A stretch of DNA of 64,000 nt, taken from the NCBI GenBank assembly GCA_032906705.1, contig JAJTZC010000001.1:1-64000 (forward strand), given 5' to 3'. Each line of letters opens with the position of its first letter. Positions within the stretch are counted from its first letter, which is position 1. Below are positions 16,710-24,472 of the stretch, one piece after another. The position numbers and the translations under genes are program-made. The notes below the pieces were generated by a model. It did not search any database, was not told the DNA's origin, and saw only the letters and a program-made list of their open reading frames with translations. This DNA is from DASPPF01 sp032906705. GTDB lineage: Archaea; Thermoproteota; Nitrososphaeria; Nitrososphaerales; Gagatemarchaeaceae.

Positions 16710-17084
16710 TTATTTCGGCCGAGTCTTGGATAGCCAGCGCTTTCTCAGTTCCCTGACGTAGATTTCGAGCTCTTCCTCACTCCAGCTCTCCAGGCCCGAG
16801 ATGTCGAAGACAGCGGGGTCCGGACAGTGGATGAAGAGCTGGCGCGGTATCGCCCGCACTATTTCGCCCTTGGCCAGGTTCAGGAAGTCCTCGGTCAAGA
16901 TGTACTTCCTCCTCAGCCGCGATTTCACCACGACCCTGGAGTCGACAAGGGAGCGAAGCACCCTCTCGACCAGCCTCCCGTTGAACGGGAGCCGCCTGAG
17001 CCGGCGTGAATCGAAGAACACCCCCTGTATCAGCATCTCCACCACCACTATCGCCGCCACCGCCTCCCTCATGCTCTTGGGCAA
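16710..17084 (-). CDS. Small winged-helix-like protein
   Basis: The 124-residue product has helices around residues 5-22 and 25-48, then a strand pair (VVVKSRLRRKYILT) in a winged-helix pattern, and a C-terminal acidic-then-basic helix. It likely binds DNA. The gene starts 8 bp after the ParB-like gene's stop, with GGGAGGA just before the TTG (ATG 17072 is an alternative), so it belongs to the same operon as the ParB-like and TFIIB-like genes. A role in copy control, segregation or transcription of the element is inferred. Confidence 0.55.
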   Translation of the reverse strand: MPKSMREAVAAIVVVEMLIQGVFFDSRRLRRLPFNGRLVERVLRSLVDSRVVVKSRLRRKYILTEDFLNLAKGEIVRAIPRQLFIHCPDPAVFDISGLESWSEEELEIYVRELRKRWLSKTRPK

Positions 17085-17091
17085 TCCTCCC

Positions 17092-18273
17092 TCACTCCCT
17101 TCGCTTGGGCGCGACTGTGCGCAACACGCCGACTACCTTTGCTCCCACGATTTTCTGCCACGCCTCCTTCTCGAAATCGAAGCGGAGGTCGACGGCCTCC
17201 GTCGTGGCCTTTGGCTCCTTGAACCTCCCCAGAACGGTGGCCTCGGCTGCGTAGGTGCTACCCCCCACGTGCCTGACGAAGACGTGGAACGACTTGGAGC
17301 AGCGGGAGCACTCGGAGACGACTCTGCTGACAGTGTCGGGTTCCATGGTTCTCCCATTCCCTCTGGGGTCCGAGGGGATCTGGGTCGCCTGGATCTTGCC
17401 TCTGAGCTGCAGCATGTTCTCTCCCCTGCAGCGCGGGCATCCGACGACGATGACCCCCTTCTTGTGGACCTCGAACTGCTTCGAGTCACCCCGCTTGCTC
17501 CCTCCCCTGGCGGTCGCCCCCTTCGTCTCGGCTCCCTGCTTCTCTTCTCCGACCGGGCCCTTCTCCTCGGCCCCCTTCTTCTTGTAGTCCGGGAATAAGC
17601 CCGGAAACCACTCAAACACGAAGACGCCCTCCCTGTCCTTGACCGCGGGCTCGATGTCGTCGCTCCTCATGCCGGAGCCCGCGACGTAGGCCGCCGCCGT
17701 GTAGAACTCCCGCCCGTCGTCGATTTTGGCGAGCCTCTCGAGCTGCGCGAGCCTGAACCTGAAGTTGGCCGCTCCCTCTATCTTGTACAGCCGTAGGATT
17801 TTCGCATCCCCGAGCTTCTCCGCAACGACCAGCAGGCGCGCCAGCCCCTCGTCAAGGTCACGGGAGTCGATCGAACCTCTGATCTTCCCGATGCCCGACA
17901 CCTCCTCCAGGACGGAGACGCCCTGCCTCTCCCCTCTCTCCTCGTCGTTCTCCTTCTTCGCCTTGACGAACATCTGCAGCTCCGAGATGTTGGTGTCGAT
18001 GTAGGCGTTGTACGTCGCGAAGCGCTCGTCCCGCGTCTTTTCATAGAGGGATTTCAGAGCCAGGAACCGCCTCACCCCGATGTAGACGCAGTATCCCTCC
18101 CCGTCCTCCCTCAGCACCAGCCTCCCCGGGTTGATCTGGCCGTTGGGGGTGTTCTCGTCGGCTGCGGACCTGATTGAGTCCGCGAGCGAGTCTACGTCGT
18201 AGCTGAAGCGGAAGGTCAGCCTGGGGTGGGTCGCTATCAGCTTGAGAGGGATGGCAGATACTTGGACCGCCAT
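17092..18273 (-). CDS. ParB/Srx-fold protein with C-terminal zinc ribbon
   Basis: The product is about 393 residues. Residues about 5-75 resemble the ParB N-terminal domain: IPLKLIATHPRL, then a helix DVDSLADSIRSA, then GRLVLREDG, and YIGVRRFLAL matching the ParB box GxRRxxA. The middle is helical, then a Lys/Glu/Gly-rich linker (about 245-285), then a zinc ribbon with CPRC and CSRC. Plasmid ParB proteins bind centromere sites and hydrolyse CTP; no ParA gene is seen here. ATG 18273 lies 11 bp after the stop of the TFIIB-like gene. A transcriptional or replication role is also possible. Confidence 0.6.
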   Translation of the reverse strand: MAVQVSAIPLKLIATHPRLTFRFSYDVDSLADSIRSAADENTPNGQINPGRLVLREDGEGYCVYIGVRRFLALKSLYEKTRDERFATYNAYIDTNISELQMFVKAKKENDEERGERQGVSVLEEVSGIGKIRGSIDSRDLDEGLARLLVVAEKLGDAKILRLYKIEGAANFRFRLAQLERLAKIDDGREFYTAAAYVAGSGMRSDDIEPAVKDREGVFVFEWFPGLFPDYKKKGAEEKGPVGEEKQGAETKGATARGGSKRGDSKQFEVHKKGVIVVGCPRCRGENMLQLRGKIQATQIPSDPRGNGRTMEPDTVSRVVSECSRCSKSFHVFVRHVGGSTYAAEATVLGRFKEPKATTEAVDLRFDFEKEAWQKIVGAKVVGVLRTVAPKRRE

Positions 18274-18283
18274 TGTCCCGAGC

Positions 18284-19348
18284 TCATCCCTGCCAAGCGG
18301 CCAGCTCGGGCTTGACCACAAGCGACCTCAGGGCAGAAGGCCTGAGGTGATGCCTCCTGGCCACCTCGTCTCTCAGCCCCCTGGGGACCAAGCCGTCGCA
18401 GACCTCGAAGAGAGCCATCTCCGCCAGCTTCCTGGGCGACCTACCCCGCCCGTCCCCAAGCTTCTCGGCGAAGCTCTTCGCGTATTCCGCGTTCACCATC
18501 TGCAGGACGCCTGCCTCTCTGAGGAGCCTTTCTGTCAGCGGCAGCTTCGAGACCGAGTACTTCCTCAACAGCACCCTCGGGTCGGGGCTGCCTCCGGGCG
18601 AACCGCCGGAGAGCCTGGCCTCCTTGAGCACCTTGAACAACTCGAAGCTCCTGTCATCTGCCCTGATGACAAACTCTGTCGGCCGGCGGGGTTCCACCCT
18701 CTTGGGGTCATAGCCATCTGTGGTCAGCCGGGCGTTCCTCAGTTCGAAGAGCGCGCTACCGTCGGAAGCGAAGAGCGGTATCCTAAGCTTCCTGTATAGG
18801 CCCTCGGTGTAGGACCTGAAGGGCCGCTCGCTGCCGTCCACCAGAACGCGAATCTTCCCCTCTGGCGCAGGATAGACCTCTACGACCAGGTCTCTCAGTT
18901 TGTCCATTCCCGCATGCACCTGGGAAATGCAGGAAGCGACCTCCGTCAGGGTCCTCCCGTGCCGAATGAACTCTTGGGTGACGGAAACGATGGCTGCCTT
19001 CGTGGGCCCGAGGTCGTCCATGATCTTGACCGCTAGCCGTTCCGCGTTCTGCCTGACAGAGGCCTTGACCTCGGGGGAGGCGTTGAACCGCTCGACCAGT
19101 GACCCGATCTCCTTTCTCAACGGTGCCATTCCCTTCTCCTGCTGCATCGAGAGGGCGTAGGAGCCGTGCGCTCTGGCGCCGACGTTCCTTCCGAGAATCT
19201 TGGAAAGTTCCCGCCTGTCCGGCGGAGCGGCTCCGACGGGACTGGCCCCACCCCTGAATCCGGGCCCACAGCCTCCGCAGACGCCGTCCTCGAGGGGGGA
19301 GCCGCATTCTTCGCACAGTTCGAGAGGCTCTCCGTCCCCGACGGGCAT
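18284..19348 (-). CDS. Divergent TFIIB-like zinc-ribbon protein
   Basis: The 354-residue product opens with a zinc ribbon at residues 12-26 (CEEC, seven residues, CGGC), placed as in archaeal TFB. Residues about 105-160 (SVRQNAERL to GRTLTEVASCI) and the C-terminal 45 residues (RSPRKLAEMALFEV then LRDEVARRHHLRPSALRS) look like the ends of the two TFB cyclin repeats, where 'GKSPAGIAAAALY' and 'TQREVAE..VT..TIR' are usual. The B-finger is not obvious. ATG 19348 is 24 bp from GTTAAAAG; a longer start at 19456 is possible. If correct, the element carries its own basal transcription factor. Confidence 0.45.
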   Translation of the reverse strand: MPVGDGEPLELCEECGSPLEDGVCGGCGPGFRGGASPVGAAPPDRRELSKILGRNVGARAHGSYALSMQQEKGMAPLRKEIGSLVERFNASPEVKASVRQNAERLAVKIMDDLGPTKAAIVSVTQEFIRHGRTLTEVASCISQVHAGMDKLRDLVVEVYPAPEGKIRVLVDGSERPFRSYTEGLYRKLRIPLFASDGSALFELRNARLTTDGYDPKRVEPRRPTEFVIRADDRSFELFKVLKEARLSGGSPGGSPDPRVLLRKYSVSKLPLTERLLREAGVLQMVNAEYAKSFAEKLGDGRGRSPRKLAEMALFEVCDGLVPRGLRDEVARRHHLRPSALRSLVVKPELAAWQG

Positions 19349-19480
19349 GCACGGCGAGGAGAATCCCGCTTTTAACGCGGGCCACGCGAAGACGCAGGCG
19401 GAAGACAAACCGCCCGTCCCCGAGAAGGGGTCAGAAACGCACGAACTTTCTGACATCTTGTTACGCTTTCCTCCTTCAGT

Positions 19481-19500
19481 AAACACTTAAATCTTCCGTA
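19481..19500. promoter_or_regulatory. TATA box of the RHH gene, near-palindromic
   Basis: ACTTAAATC (centre about 19490) lies 27 bp before ATG 19517, the standard archaeal distance. Its near-palindromic core, together with a possible minus-strand start at 19456, means it could also fire leftward toward the TFIIB-like gene. Confidence 0.5.
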
Positions 19501-19516
19501 GTCTTACCAAGTAACT

Positions 19517-19873
19517 ATGCCGGACAGGGGGTTCCGTACAATTACTGTTACCGAAGCGATTTACGACCAGGTCAAGCAACGCGCCAAGAAGGAGAAGAAG
19601 AGCGCGGCGACCTACGTGAGCGAGATCCTGCAGGTGATGCTCTACATCGAGGACAGGTTCTCCAACTACGCCCCCTTCCTGGAGCTGATCTCGCTCGGCA
19701 AGGACGAGGTCGTGATACGGGATAACAAGAAGGACAGGATAGTCGGCGTGAAGGCAAGGGCGGCTGAAGGGGGGAAGGTGAAGTTCTACTGCGAGCTCGA
19801 CGGCACTGACTACTGCCCGCACACGGCCTTCGCGGCTGCGCTGCCGCAAGTAAGAAACGCCATCAGACGCTGA
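19517..19873 (+). CDS. Ribbon-helix-helix regulator with SWIM-like tail
   Basis: The 118-residue protein begins with a strand (FRTITVTEAIYDQV) and two helices (KEKKSAATYVSEILQVML), the MetJ/Arc ribbon-helix-helix fold, which binds DNA as a dimer. The C-terminal half ends in FYCELDGTDYCPHTAFA; the Cys-X6-Cys-X-His pattern resembles the second part of SWIM-type zinc motifs, here followed by a helix. It is leaderless (see TATA at 19490) and opposes the TFIIB-like operon, so autoregulation and control of that operon are plausible. A similar composition occurs in other archaeal RHH proteins. Confidence 0.6.
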   Translation: MPDRGFRTITVTEAIYDQVKQRAKKEKKSAATYVSEILQVMLYIEDRFSNYAPFLELISLGKDEVVIRDNKKDRIVGVKARAAEGGKVKFYCELDGTDYCPHTAFAAALPQVRNAIRR

Positions 19874-19886
19874 AGAATCAAAGTAA

Positions 19887-20486
19887 CTACCGCCGAGGCA
19901 CTGTTACGTCTTCGGTTGACGGAGCATGTGTCTCTGATTTCCTGTGATGTTCAAGTTTGGCCCTTGGAATCAGCAGGGCCATAAGAACACCGATCAAACA
20001 GATTGCCGTAGCAAGCAGGAACGTGTCGCTAAACCCCTGAATCGCGCCTTGGTAGAGCGCGATTCTCTGATTCATTCCTGACTGCTGCATGCTTGAGGCA
20101 ACGTGAGACCGCATGGCGGTCTCAAGGAACTGTGGGAGAATAGCAACTCCGAACGGGCCGCCAAGGTTCCTCATCGTGTTGAATATGCCAGAAGCAGAAC
20201 CTCTCTTCTCCGATGGGGCGAGCATGATTACTGCTCGTCCAAGTGGTGGCAGCACGACACCTATCCCTATGCCGGAAAGCGTGGATGCCAGAGCGATGAA
20301 CCAGTAGGCAGTTTCACCGTTGAGGTAGCTGAACAGGTAGAGGCCCAACGTCGACACGGCTCCGCCTAGAGGGGGAGGGAAAGGGGGAAGAATTGAGCTA
20401 TTTCGTGTAAAAGGGGCTGTTTTGGGAATACACCCCATCGAGGGGTGTGTAAGAGCTATACTGAGACTCGAAGCTAGCTTTTGCAA
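19887..20486 (-). pseudogene. C-terminal remnant of a DHA2/EmrB-type MFS exporter
   Basis: About 155 residues (20371 down to 19887) match the last helices of 14-helix drug:proton antiporters of the MFS: GIGIGVVLPPLGRAVI, then EKRGSASGIFNTMRNLGGPFGVAI, a typical DHA2 motif, and two final helices. The expected 300 upstream residues, including the motif A loop, are absent. The first 38 codons of the frame are unrelated low-complexity sequence joined at about 20370. It is therefore a truncated, non-functional copy. Confidence 0.7.
20428..20448. repeat. Perfect hairpin at the MFS truncation
   Basis: ACACCCC, five bases ATCGA, then GGGGTGT form a 7-bp perfect hairpin about 60 bp upstream of the point where MFS coding similarity stops. 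It might be an end structure of a lost insertion sequence, or a terminator between the pseudogene and the HTH gene. Confidence 0.45.
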
Positions 20487-20503
20487 TTGTGTCGCATAAC
20501 TGT

Positions 20504-20965
20504 CTACAGACGCCTCAGTGTCTTCCGTGCTTCATATAATGAAATCCCAACTGCTGCAACATTAACGACAATCGCAAAGAAATAGAGTGAGCTAATCGTC
20601 ACGGGCTTCAGAAAAGCAAGCAGAATGAAGAGTGTGACGCCAAAGAAGGCTACATACGCTGTCTGCGTGGGAACGGAAATTCGCCTTATCCTCATGACAT
20701 TTTCCAACACCATCTTGTCGATGACATATCCGTCTTGCTCCTCTCGGATGAGACCGAGCCGTAAGAGTTTCCTGATGTGATACTGAGATACGGAAGGAGA
20801 GCTTAGCCCTAGTGCCTTCTGGACGTCAGAGATTCCCACCGGTCGGCCCTGCTTGAGCATATAACGATAGACCCTGTATGTAGTTCCCTTGAGATAAGCC
20901 TCGGGAATCTCGCTGGTGTCTTTCGGGGGTGCATCAGCCACATTTACGTCCCGATCTTCCTTCAT
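20504..20965 (-). CDS. Winged-helix regulator with two membrane helices
   Basis: The 153-residue product carries a winged helix at about residues 25-95 (TYRVYRYMLKQGRPVGISDV, then ALGLSSPSVSQYHIRKLLRLGLI and EEQDGYVI as wing). Two hydrophobic helices follow (about 103-121 and 127-145). Membrane-bound HTH proteins of this type are common in TACK archaea and probably sense envelope conditions. ATG 20965 is 26-35 bp from a TACTACAG/TATTAC region. It diverges from the exported protein at 21071, which it may regulate. Confidence 0.7.
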   Translation of the reverse strand: MKEDRDVNVADAPPKDTSEIPEAYLKGTTYRVYRYMLKQGRPVGISDVQKALGLSSPSVSQYHIRKLLRLGLIREEQDGYVIDKMVLENVMRIRRISVPTQTAYVAFFGVTLFILLAFLKPVTISSLYFFAIVVNVAAVGISLYEARKTLRRL

Positions 20966-21070
20966 GCGCTGACGGTATATTACTACAGATTAGTAAGGCT
21001 AACAATTGCCCTTCCTAAAGCGTAGCAATGTATAACCTGCCTACCCAAGGATGAGCTGAGGTAATTCGAA

Positions 21071-22054
21071 TTGGCGGAATACAAAAGGGAGATTGGTGCG
21101 GCGGTCGCGGTAGCAGTCGTGTTGGCGATTGTCGTGGGGGCTACTGCGATTTTCTACTTTCCAAGTCCCTCAGGTTTGACTAGAAGTACTTCCACCGGTG
21201 GCCTGGTTTCTACGCAGACAGCCACAGTAGCATCCAGAACTACCCCCCTTGCTCAGACTTATACTAATGTGACTATGGCTGCGGATACCAGCTTGACTGT
21301 CAATCGCATCCAAGGGCTTCTTCAGACCAGCTCGAACGCAACCACGATTGCTCAATCATTGGCTTTGCAACTGAACGAACAGCCGATCCGCCTTGTATCC
21401 CAAAGGCTACCAACCTGTTCCGACAATTCAATACTCTGTACTCAAGCAACATACCTGTACAAGACTGCCGATGACTCGAACATAACTATCGCTTTCGTTA
21501 AAGGAAAATTCTATGAGCTTGACTATATCGCACAAGATTACTGGAGACTAACTTACGGAAATGCGACAACTAATCTTTCGTTTAACACGACCAAGGCCGA
21601 CGTAGCGGTCGAGCAACTCATGGCAAACACCTTCGGAGTCTCTCTAGGCAACATGGCACTTGTCAATCAATTTTCCCCGGTTCTTAGTTCTACCAACTAT
21701 CAGATCCAGTGGGCCCAGGGATATCAAGGGGTTCCCATCGCAAATAGTGGCGTCATCTTTTTTCAGTTCTATCCTCCAACCTCGAAGCTCGTTCGAATAA
21801 TCATCGATGAAAATGATGGTTGGTATCAGATACCGCCGAACTTTCCGTTCAAGGTGCAGCCTTCGGCGGCACTAAGCTCCGTTGAGGGATATGCTGCCAG
21901 TAATCTTCACATGAGCTCGATTGAGTATACCAGTGTTTCCCTGCAAGTGGTCGGAAACCAAATGTATTACGCGATTACGGTGTCCAACTTTATCAAGAGC
22001 TACCTCCTCTTTGTGAATCCAAGAACTGGCGAAATCGGCTTTCCACAATCTTAG
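21071..22054 (+). CDS. Anchored extracellular protein with PepSY-like C-terminus
   Basis: The 327-residue product has an N-terminal helix (about residues 9-32), a Ser/Thr-rich stalk, and an outer domain ending with YYAITVSN ... LLFVNPRTGEIGF, a PepSY-like strand-helix-strand ending. The TTG start at 21071 has a GAGGT ribosome-binding sequence about 10 bp upstream. The sequence is AT-richer than the neighbours, and together with the adjacent MFS remnant suggests transfer. It may be a partner of the divergent membrane HTH protein. Function unknown. Confidence 0.65.
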   Translation: MAEYKREIGAAVAVAVVLAIVVGATAIFYFPSPSGLTRSTSTGGLVSTQTATVASRTTPLAQTYTNVTMAADTSLTVNRIQGLLQTSSNATTIAQSLALQLNEQPIRLVSQRLPTCSDNSILCTQATYLYKTADDSNITIAFVKGKFYELDYIAQDYWRLTYGNATTNLSFNTTKADVAVEQLMANTFGVSLGNMALVNQFSPVLSSTNYQIQWAQGYQGVPIANSGVIFFQFYPPTSKLVRIIIDENDGWYQIPPNFPFKVQPSAALSSVEGYAASNLHMSSIEYTSVSLQVVGNQMYYAITVSNFIKSYLLFVNPRTGEIGFPQS

Positions 22055-22240
22055 AGCACAGAAATAAGTTGACTCTAGTCTGGTTATCGAGCGGTGGTCA
22101 ATTATGGACTCGCACGTCAGGATTCGCTTAAATAATTAGGTGCATCCCTTCCGGCCCATACCCGTGTGGTATTTGATTTCAATCAACCGGTGTCTTTCGC
22201 AATCTTCACGCCGTTAAGTGCCCACCCGCTCAATCGTCAC

Positions 22241-22387
22241 ATGACCGACGACCCAGAGAACCTCCGCCGTGTCATCCGCCTCATCGAGGAGATGGACGCC
22301 TACTTCGCAAGGCCCCGGAACCCTCTCGCCCTGCGGCTGCCCCGGGCGCAAAGAGAAAGCGGCCCTAGGGATGTCCGTCAAGCTTAA
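22241..22387 (+). CDS. 48-residue small protein
   Basis: The product begins MTDDPENLRRVIRLIEEMD, forming an acidic-amphipathic helix, and ends Arg-rich. ATG 22241 lies exactly 26 bp from a CGTTAAG TATA-like box (centre about 22215), the same box type as upstream of 19348 and 22802. A longer frame starting at 22166 is not supported. Size and promoter resemble the small genes of pairs A and B. Function unknown. Confidence 0.5.
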   Translation: MTDDPENLRRVIRLIEEMDAYFARPRNPLALRLPRAQRESGPRDVRQA

Positions 22388-22800
22388 CTGAGAGATTCTC
22401 CCCTGTCCGCCAAGCCTGACTGACATTCCCAAACGTGCTCGCAAATAGGTTGCCGCTCTCGGACGGAGCTGGTGCTGGGCCGCCTCAGGGACGGGACGAA
22501 GTTGTTCTTCCGGAGCGTAGCTGTCGCCTCATGTCCGCGAGCTCCTCGACCCAGCGCGCAAGCTCCTTCCTCGGGACCGGGACGTATTCCTCGCTCAATT
22601 TCCTTCCATCATTCTGACGTGGGGGGGCATTTAACGGCAACTGAGGCGCCGGTCCCAACCCCTTTCGACGCTGCCCAACCCGATGCCCTGTTCCAGCATC
22701 GCCAGCGTAATTGACTGGAGGCGACCCCACCCTGGAGAATCTCTGGCAGCCGCGAACTGGCATCGGTCTTCGTTAAGTTCGGTCACCGACCCATTGGCCG
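22388..22800. other. Gap with little coding evidence
   Basis: Apart from the tentative 37-residue frame at 22485-22598 and the CGTTAAG box at about 22775, no convincing gene is seen. The CGTTAAAT box at about 22631 is the only other promoter-like site. Confidence 0.5.
22485..22598 (-). CDS. Candidate 37-residue protein
   Basis: A short frame encodes LSEEYVPVPRKELARWVEEL and continues to a basic end; it looks coding by its amphipathic helix. A CGTTAAAT TATA-like box lies at about 22631. The only in-frame start is TTG 22598, overlapping the stop of a 4-codon ATG frame (22609), which could act by reinitiation. The rest of 22388-22800 shows nothing else. This call is tentative. Confidence 0.3.
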   Translation of the reverse strand: MSEEYVPVPRKELARWVEELADMRRQLRSGRTTSSRP

Positions 22801-22801
22801 A

Positions 22802-22996
22802 TTGAGCCTAGCACCTTCAGAGGGGGTCAGTATCGTCGAACTGAAGAGAGCGGCCGGGACCCTGCTGCCCTCCTCGAGCGCTTTGAGGGAGCTGATTCTG
22901 TCCGAACCAGACTTCCTGCCGAGCGACGAAGTCTCGGTCAGGATCAGGATGTACTCAAGGCTGCTCTACGGCGAATTGAAGCGCTCCGCCGCCTGA
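22802..22996 (+). CDS. Small protein convergent with the integrase
   Basis: The 64-residue product is helical and charged, ending with SVRIRMYSRLLYGELKRSA. TTG 22802 is 26-28 bp from a CGTTAAG box (centre about 22775), as expected for a leaderless transcript. It converges with the integrase gene, whose stop is at 23078, so it may be a small regulator of recombination or simply a passenger. No family is recognised. Confidence 0.5.
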   Translation: MSLAPSEGVSIVELKRAAGTLLPSSSALRELILSEPDFLPSDEVSVRIRMYSRLLYGELKRSAA

Positions 22997-23077
22997 CAGG
23001 TCTGCCGGCCCGCCGTTTCTCAGGGCAGACCCTCTCCGGAAAAGTCACCCTGCGCCCCGCCTCCCCAGGCCCGCAGC

Positions 23078-24472
23078 TCAAGCCCCGCCCGACGGCAGCC
23101 TGACTATAGCCTCCCCGGAGGGCAGGGTGGAGAGGTACTCCCACCCTTCTTCGATGAATTTCTTCACCTCGTCCACCGGAACGACCTTCTGCCTGTTCCC
23201 GTTGAGCCCCAGCTTGCGCATGCTCTTCCGGTCGAGGAGCTCCTGCATCTCGGGCTCCTCGAGCGCGCCGAGGTCTCCGAGCGCGTCGATCTCCCCGTCT
23301 GTCCAGCTCGACAGCTTGAGGAACCGCCTGTTGAACATGGCTAGCGTCTCCTTCCTGCTGACCGTGCTCCGCTCCGGGAAGAACTGGACCATGCGGTACT
23401 CCTCCCTCAGCTTGTTCGCGACCTCCCTGTTGAAGCTCACCGCCGACCCCTCCACGCTGACGCCCGACCCGTAGTAGGGGTCCTTGGACCCGGGCAGGAT
23501 GTGGCCCATCAGGAACTCCTGGTCCTTCTCGCCCATCATGGTGCCGTCGGGCCTCCTCCTCTTCACTGCCTCCTCGAAGGACTTGCGCAGGGCGTGCGGG
23601 TGCACCGCGCGCCACTCCTTCATCCCTGCGTTCTGGGCCGCCTGCTTGAGCACCCTGTTCACGTCGACGTCGCCCAGAGGCTTGAGCCTGCTCCTGTGGC
23701 GGGCCATGTGAGACGCGCCCGCACCCGGCGGGAAGAGTATCTCCTCGTCCCCTATCTTCCCGAACCTCCTCTCCCTGTCCCGGAGGTACGACTTCAGTGC
23801 GCCCGCGGAGAGGGCGTCGAAGAAGGTGAAGTATGGTATGTTGTTCTTGCAGGCCTTGTTCAGCACCCTCTTCATCTCCGGGTACACGGGGACGAGGACA
23901 GTGTCCTTGTCAAGGTCCTCATTCACGTCGCCATACCTCAGGGCCCGCAGTGTGCTGTCCCTCAGGCCCGAGGTGTAGAGGCACAGGATCATCGCCCGGT
24001 CTCGCACGGAGAGCGCCGCGTCCGCCATCCGCAGTATCTCCTCCGAGCTGGGTATGTGCTCCGGGGCCTTCCGGTACCTGGCCGGGACGGAGTACACCTC
24101 GATGTCGAGCGCACTGTCGCCCTTGAAGCCGTTCTTCCTGAAGTGGAGCAGGAGGAAGCTGCGCCTCGTCTTGACGGTCTTCCTGCTCAGCCCCTTCGAT
24201 AGCGCCTGGTCGAGGTAGGAGTGGACCAGGTCCTCTATCTCCGCCCTCGGGAGACGGACCAGCTCGTCCGGGTTCTTTCCTGCGAACCTGCAGAACTGGC
24301 CCATGATGGCGACGTAGAGCCCGACCGAGGAGTAGCTTGGGACCCCGTAGCCCATGGCCTTGCGCTGGAGGTGCCTCAGCACGTTCTGCACGCTAAAATA
24401 GCCGCTATTCCATCCCTCGACCTTGACCTCGGCGAAGTTCTTCGGCGGGTAGGGCAACGCTCTCCATGACAA
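23078..24472 (-). CDS. Tyrosine recombinase (integrase)
   Basis: The 464-residue enzyme has an N-terminal SAM-like core-binding domain (about residues 35-120) and a catalytic domain with all main residues visible: Arg in TSGLRDSTL, the His-X-X-Arg box HPHALRKSF, GH in LMGHILPG, and Tyr in DPYYGSG. A C-terminal extension ends in VVPVDEVKKFIEEGWEYL and IVRLP, typical of archaeal integrases. It catalyses site-specific integration and excision of the element. TTG 24472 overlaps the pyrG start by 7 bp, so the junction with the chromosome is probably at or inside pyrG's 5' end; no att repeat can be confirmed here. Confidence 0.85.
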   Translation of the reverse strand: MSWRALPYPPKNFAEVKVEGWNSGYFSVQNVLRHLQRKAMGYGVPSYSSVGLYVAIMGQFCRFAGKNPDELVRLPRAEIEDLVHSYLDQALSKGLSRKTVKTRRSFLLLHFRKNGFKGDSALDIEVYSVPARYRKAPEHIPSSEEILRMADAALSVRDRAMILCLYTSGLRDSTLRALRYGDVNEDLDKDTVLVPVYPEMKRVLNKACKNNIPYFTFFDALSAGALKSYLRDRERRFGKIGDEEILFPPGAGASHMARHRSRLKPLGDVDVNRVLKQAAQNAGMKEWRAVHPHALRKSFEEAVKRRRPDGTMMGEKDQEFLMGHILPGSKDPYYGSGVSVEGSAVSFNREVANKLREEYRMVQFFPERSTVSRKETLAMFNRRFLKLSSWTDGEIDALGDLGALEEPEMQELLDRKSMRKLGLNGNRQKVVPVDEVKKFIEEGWEYLSTLPSGEAIVRLPSGGA

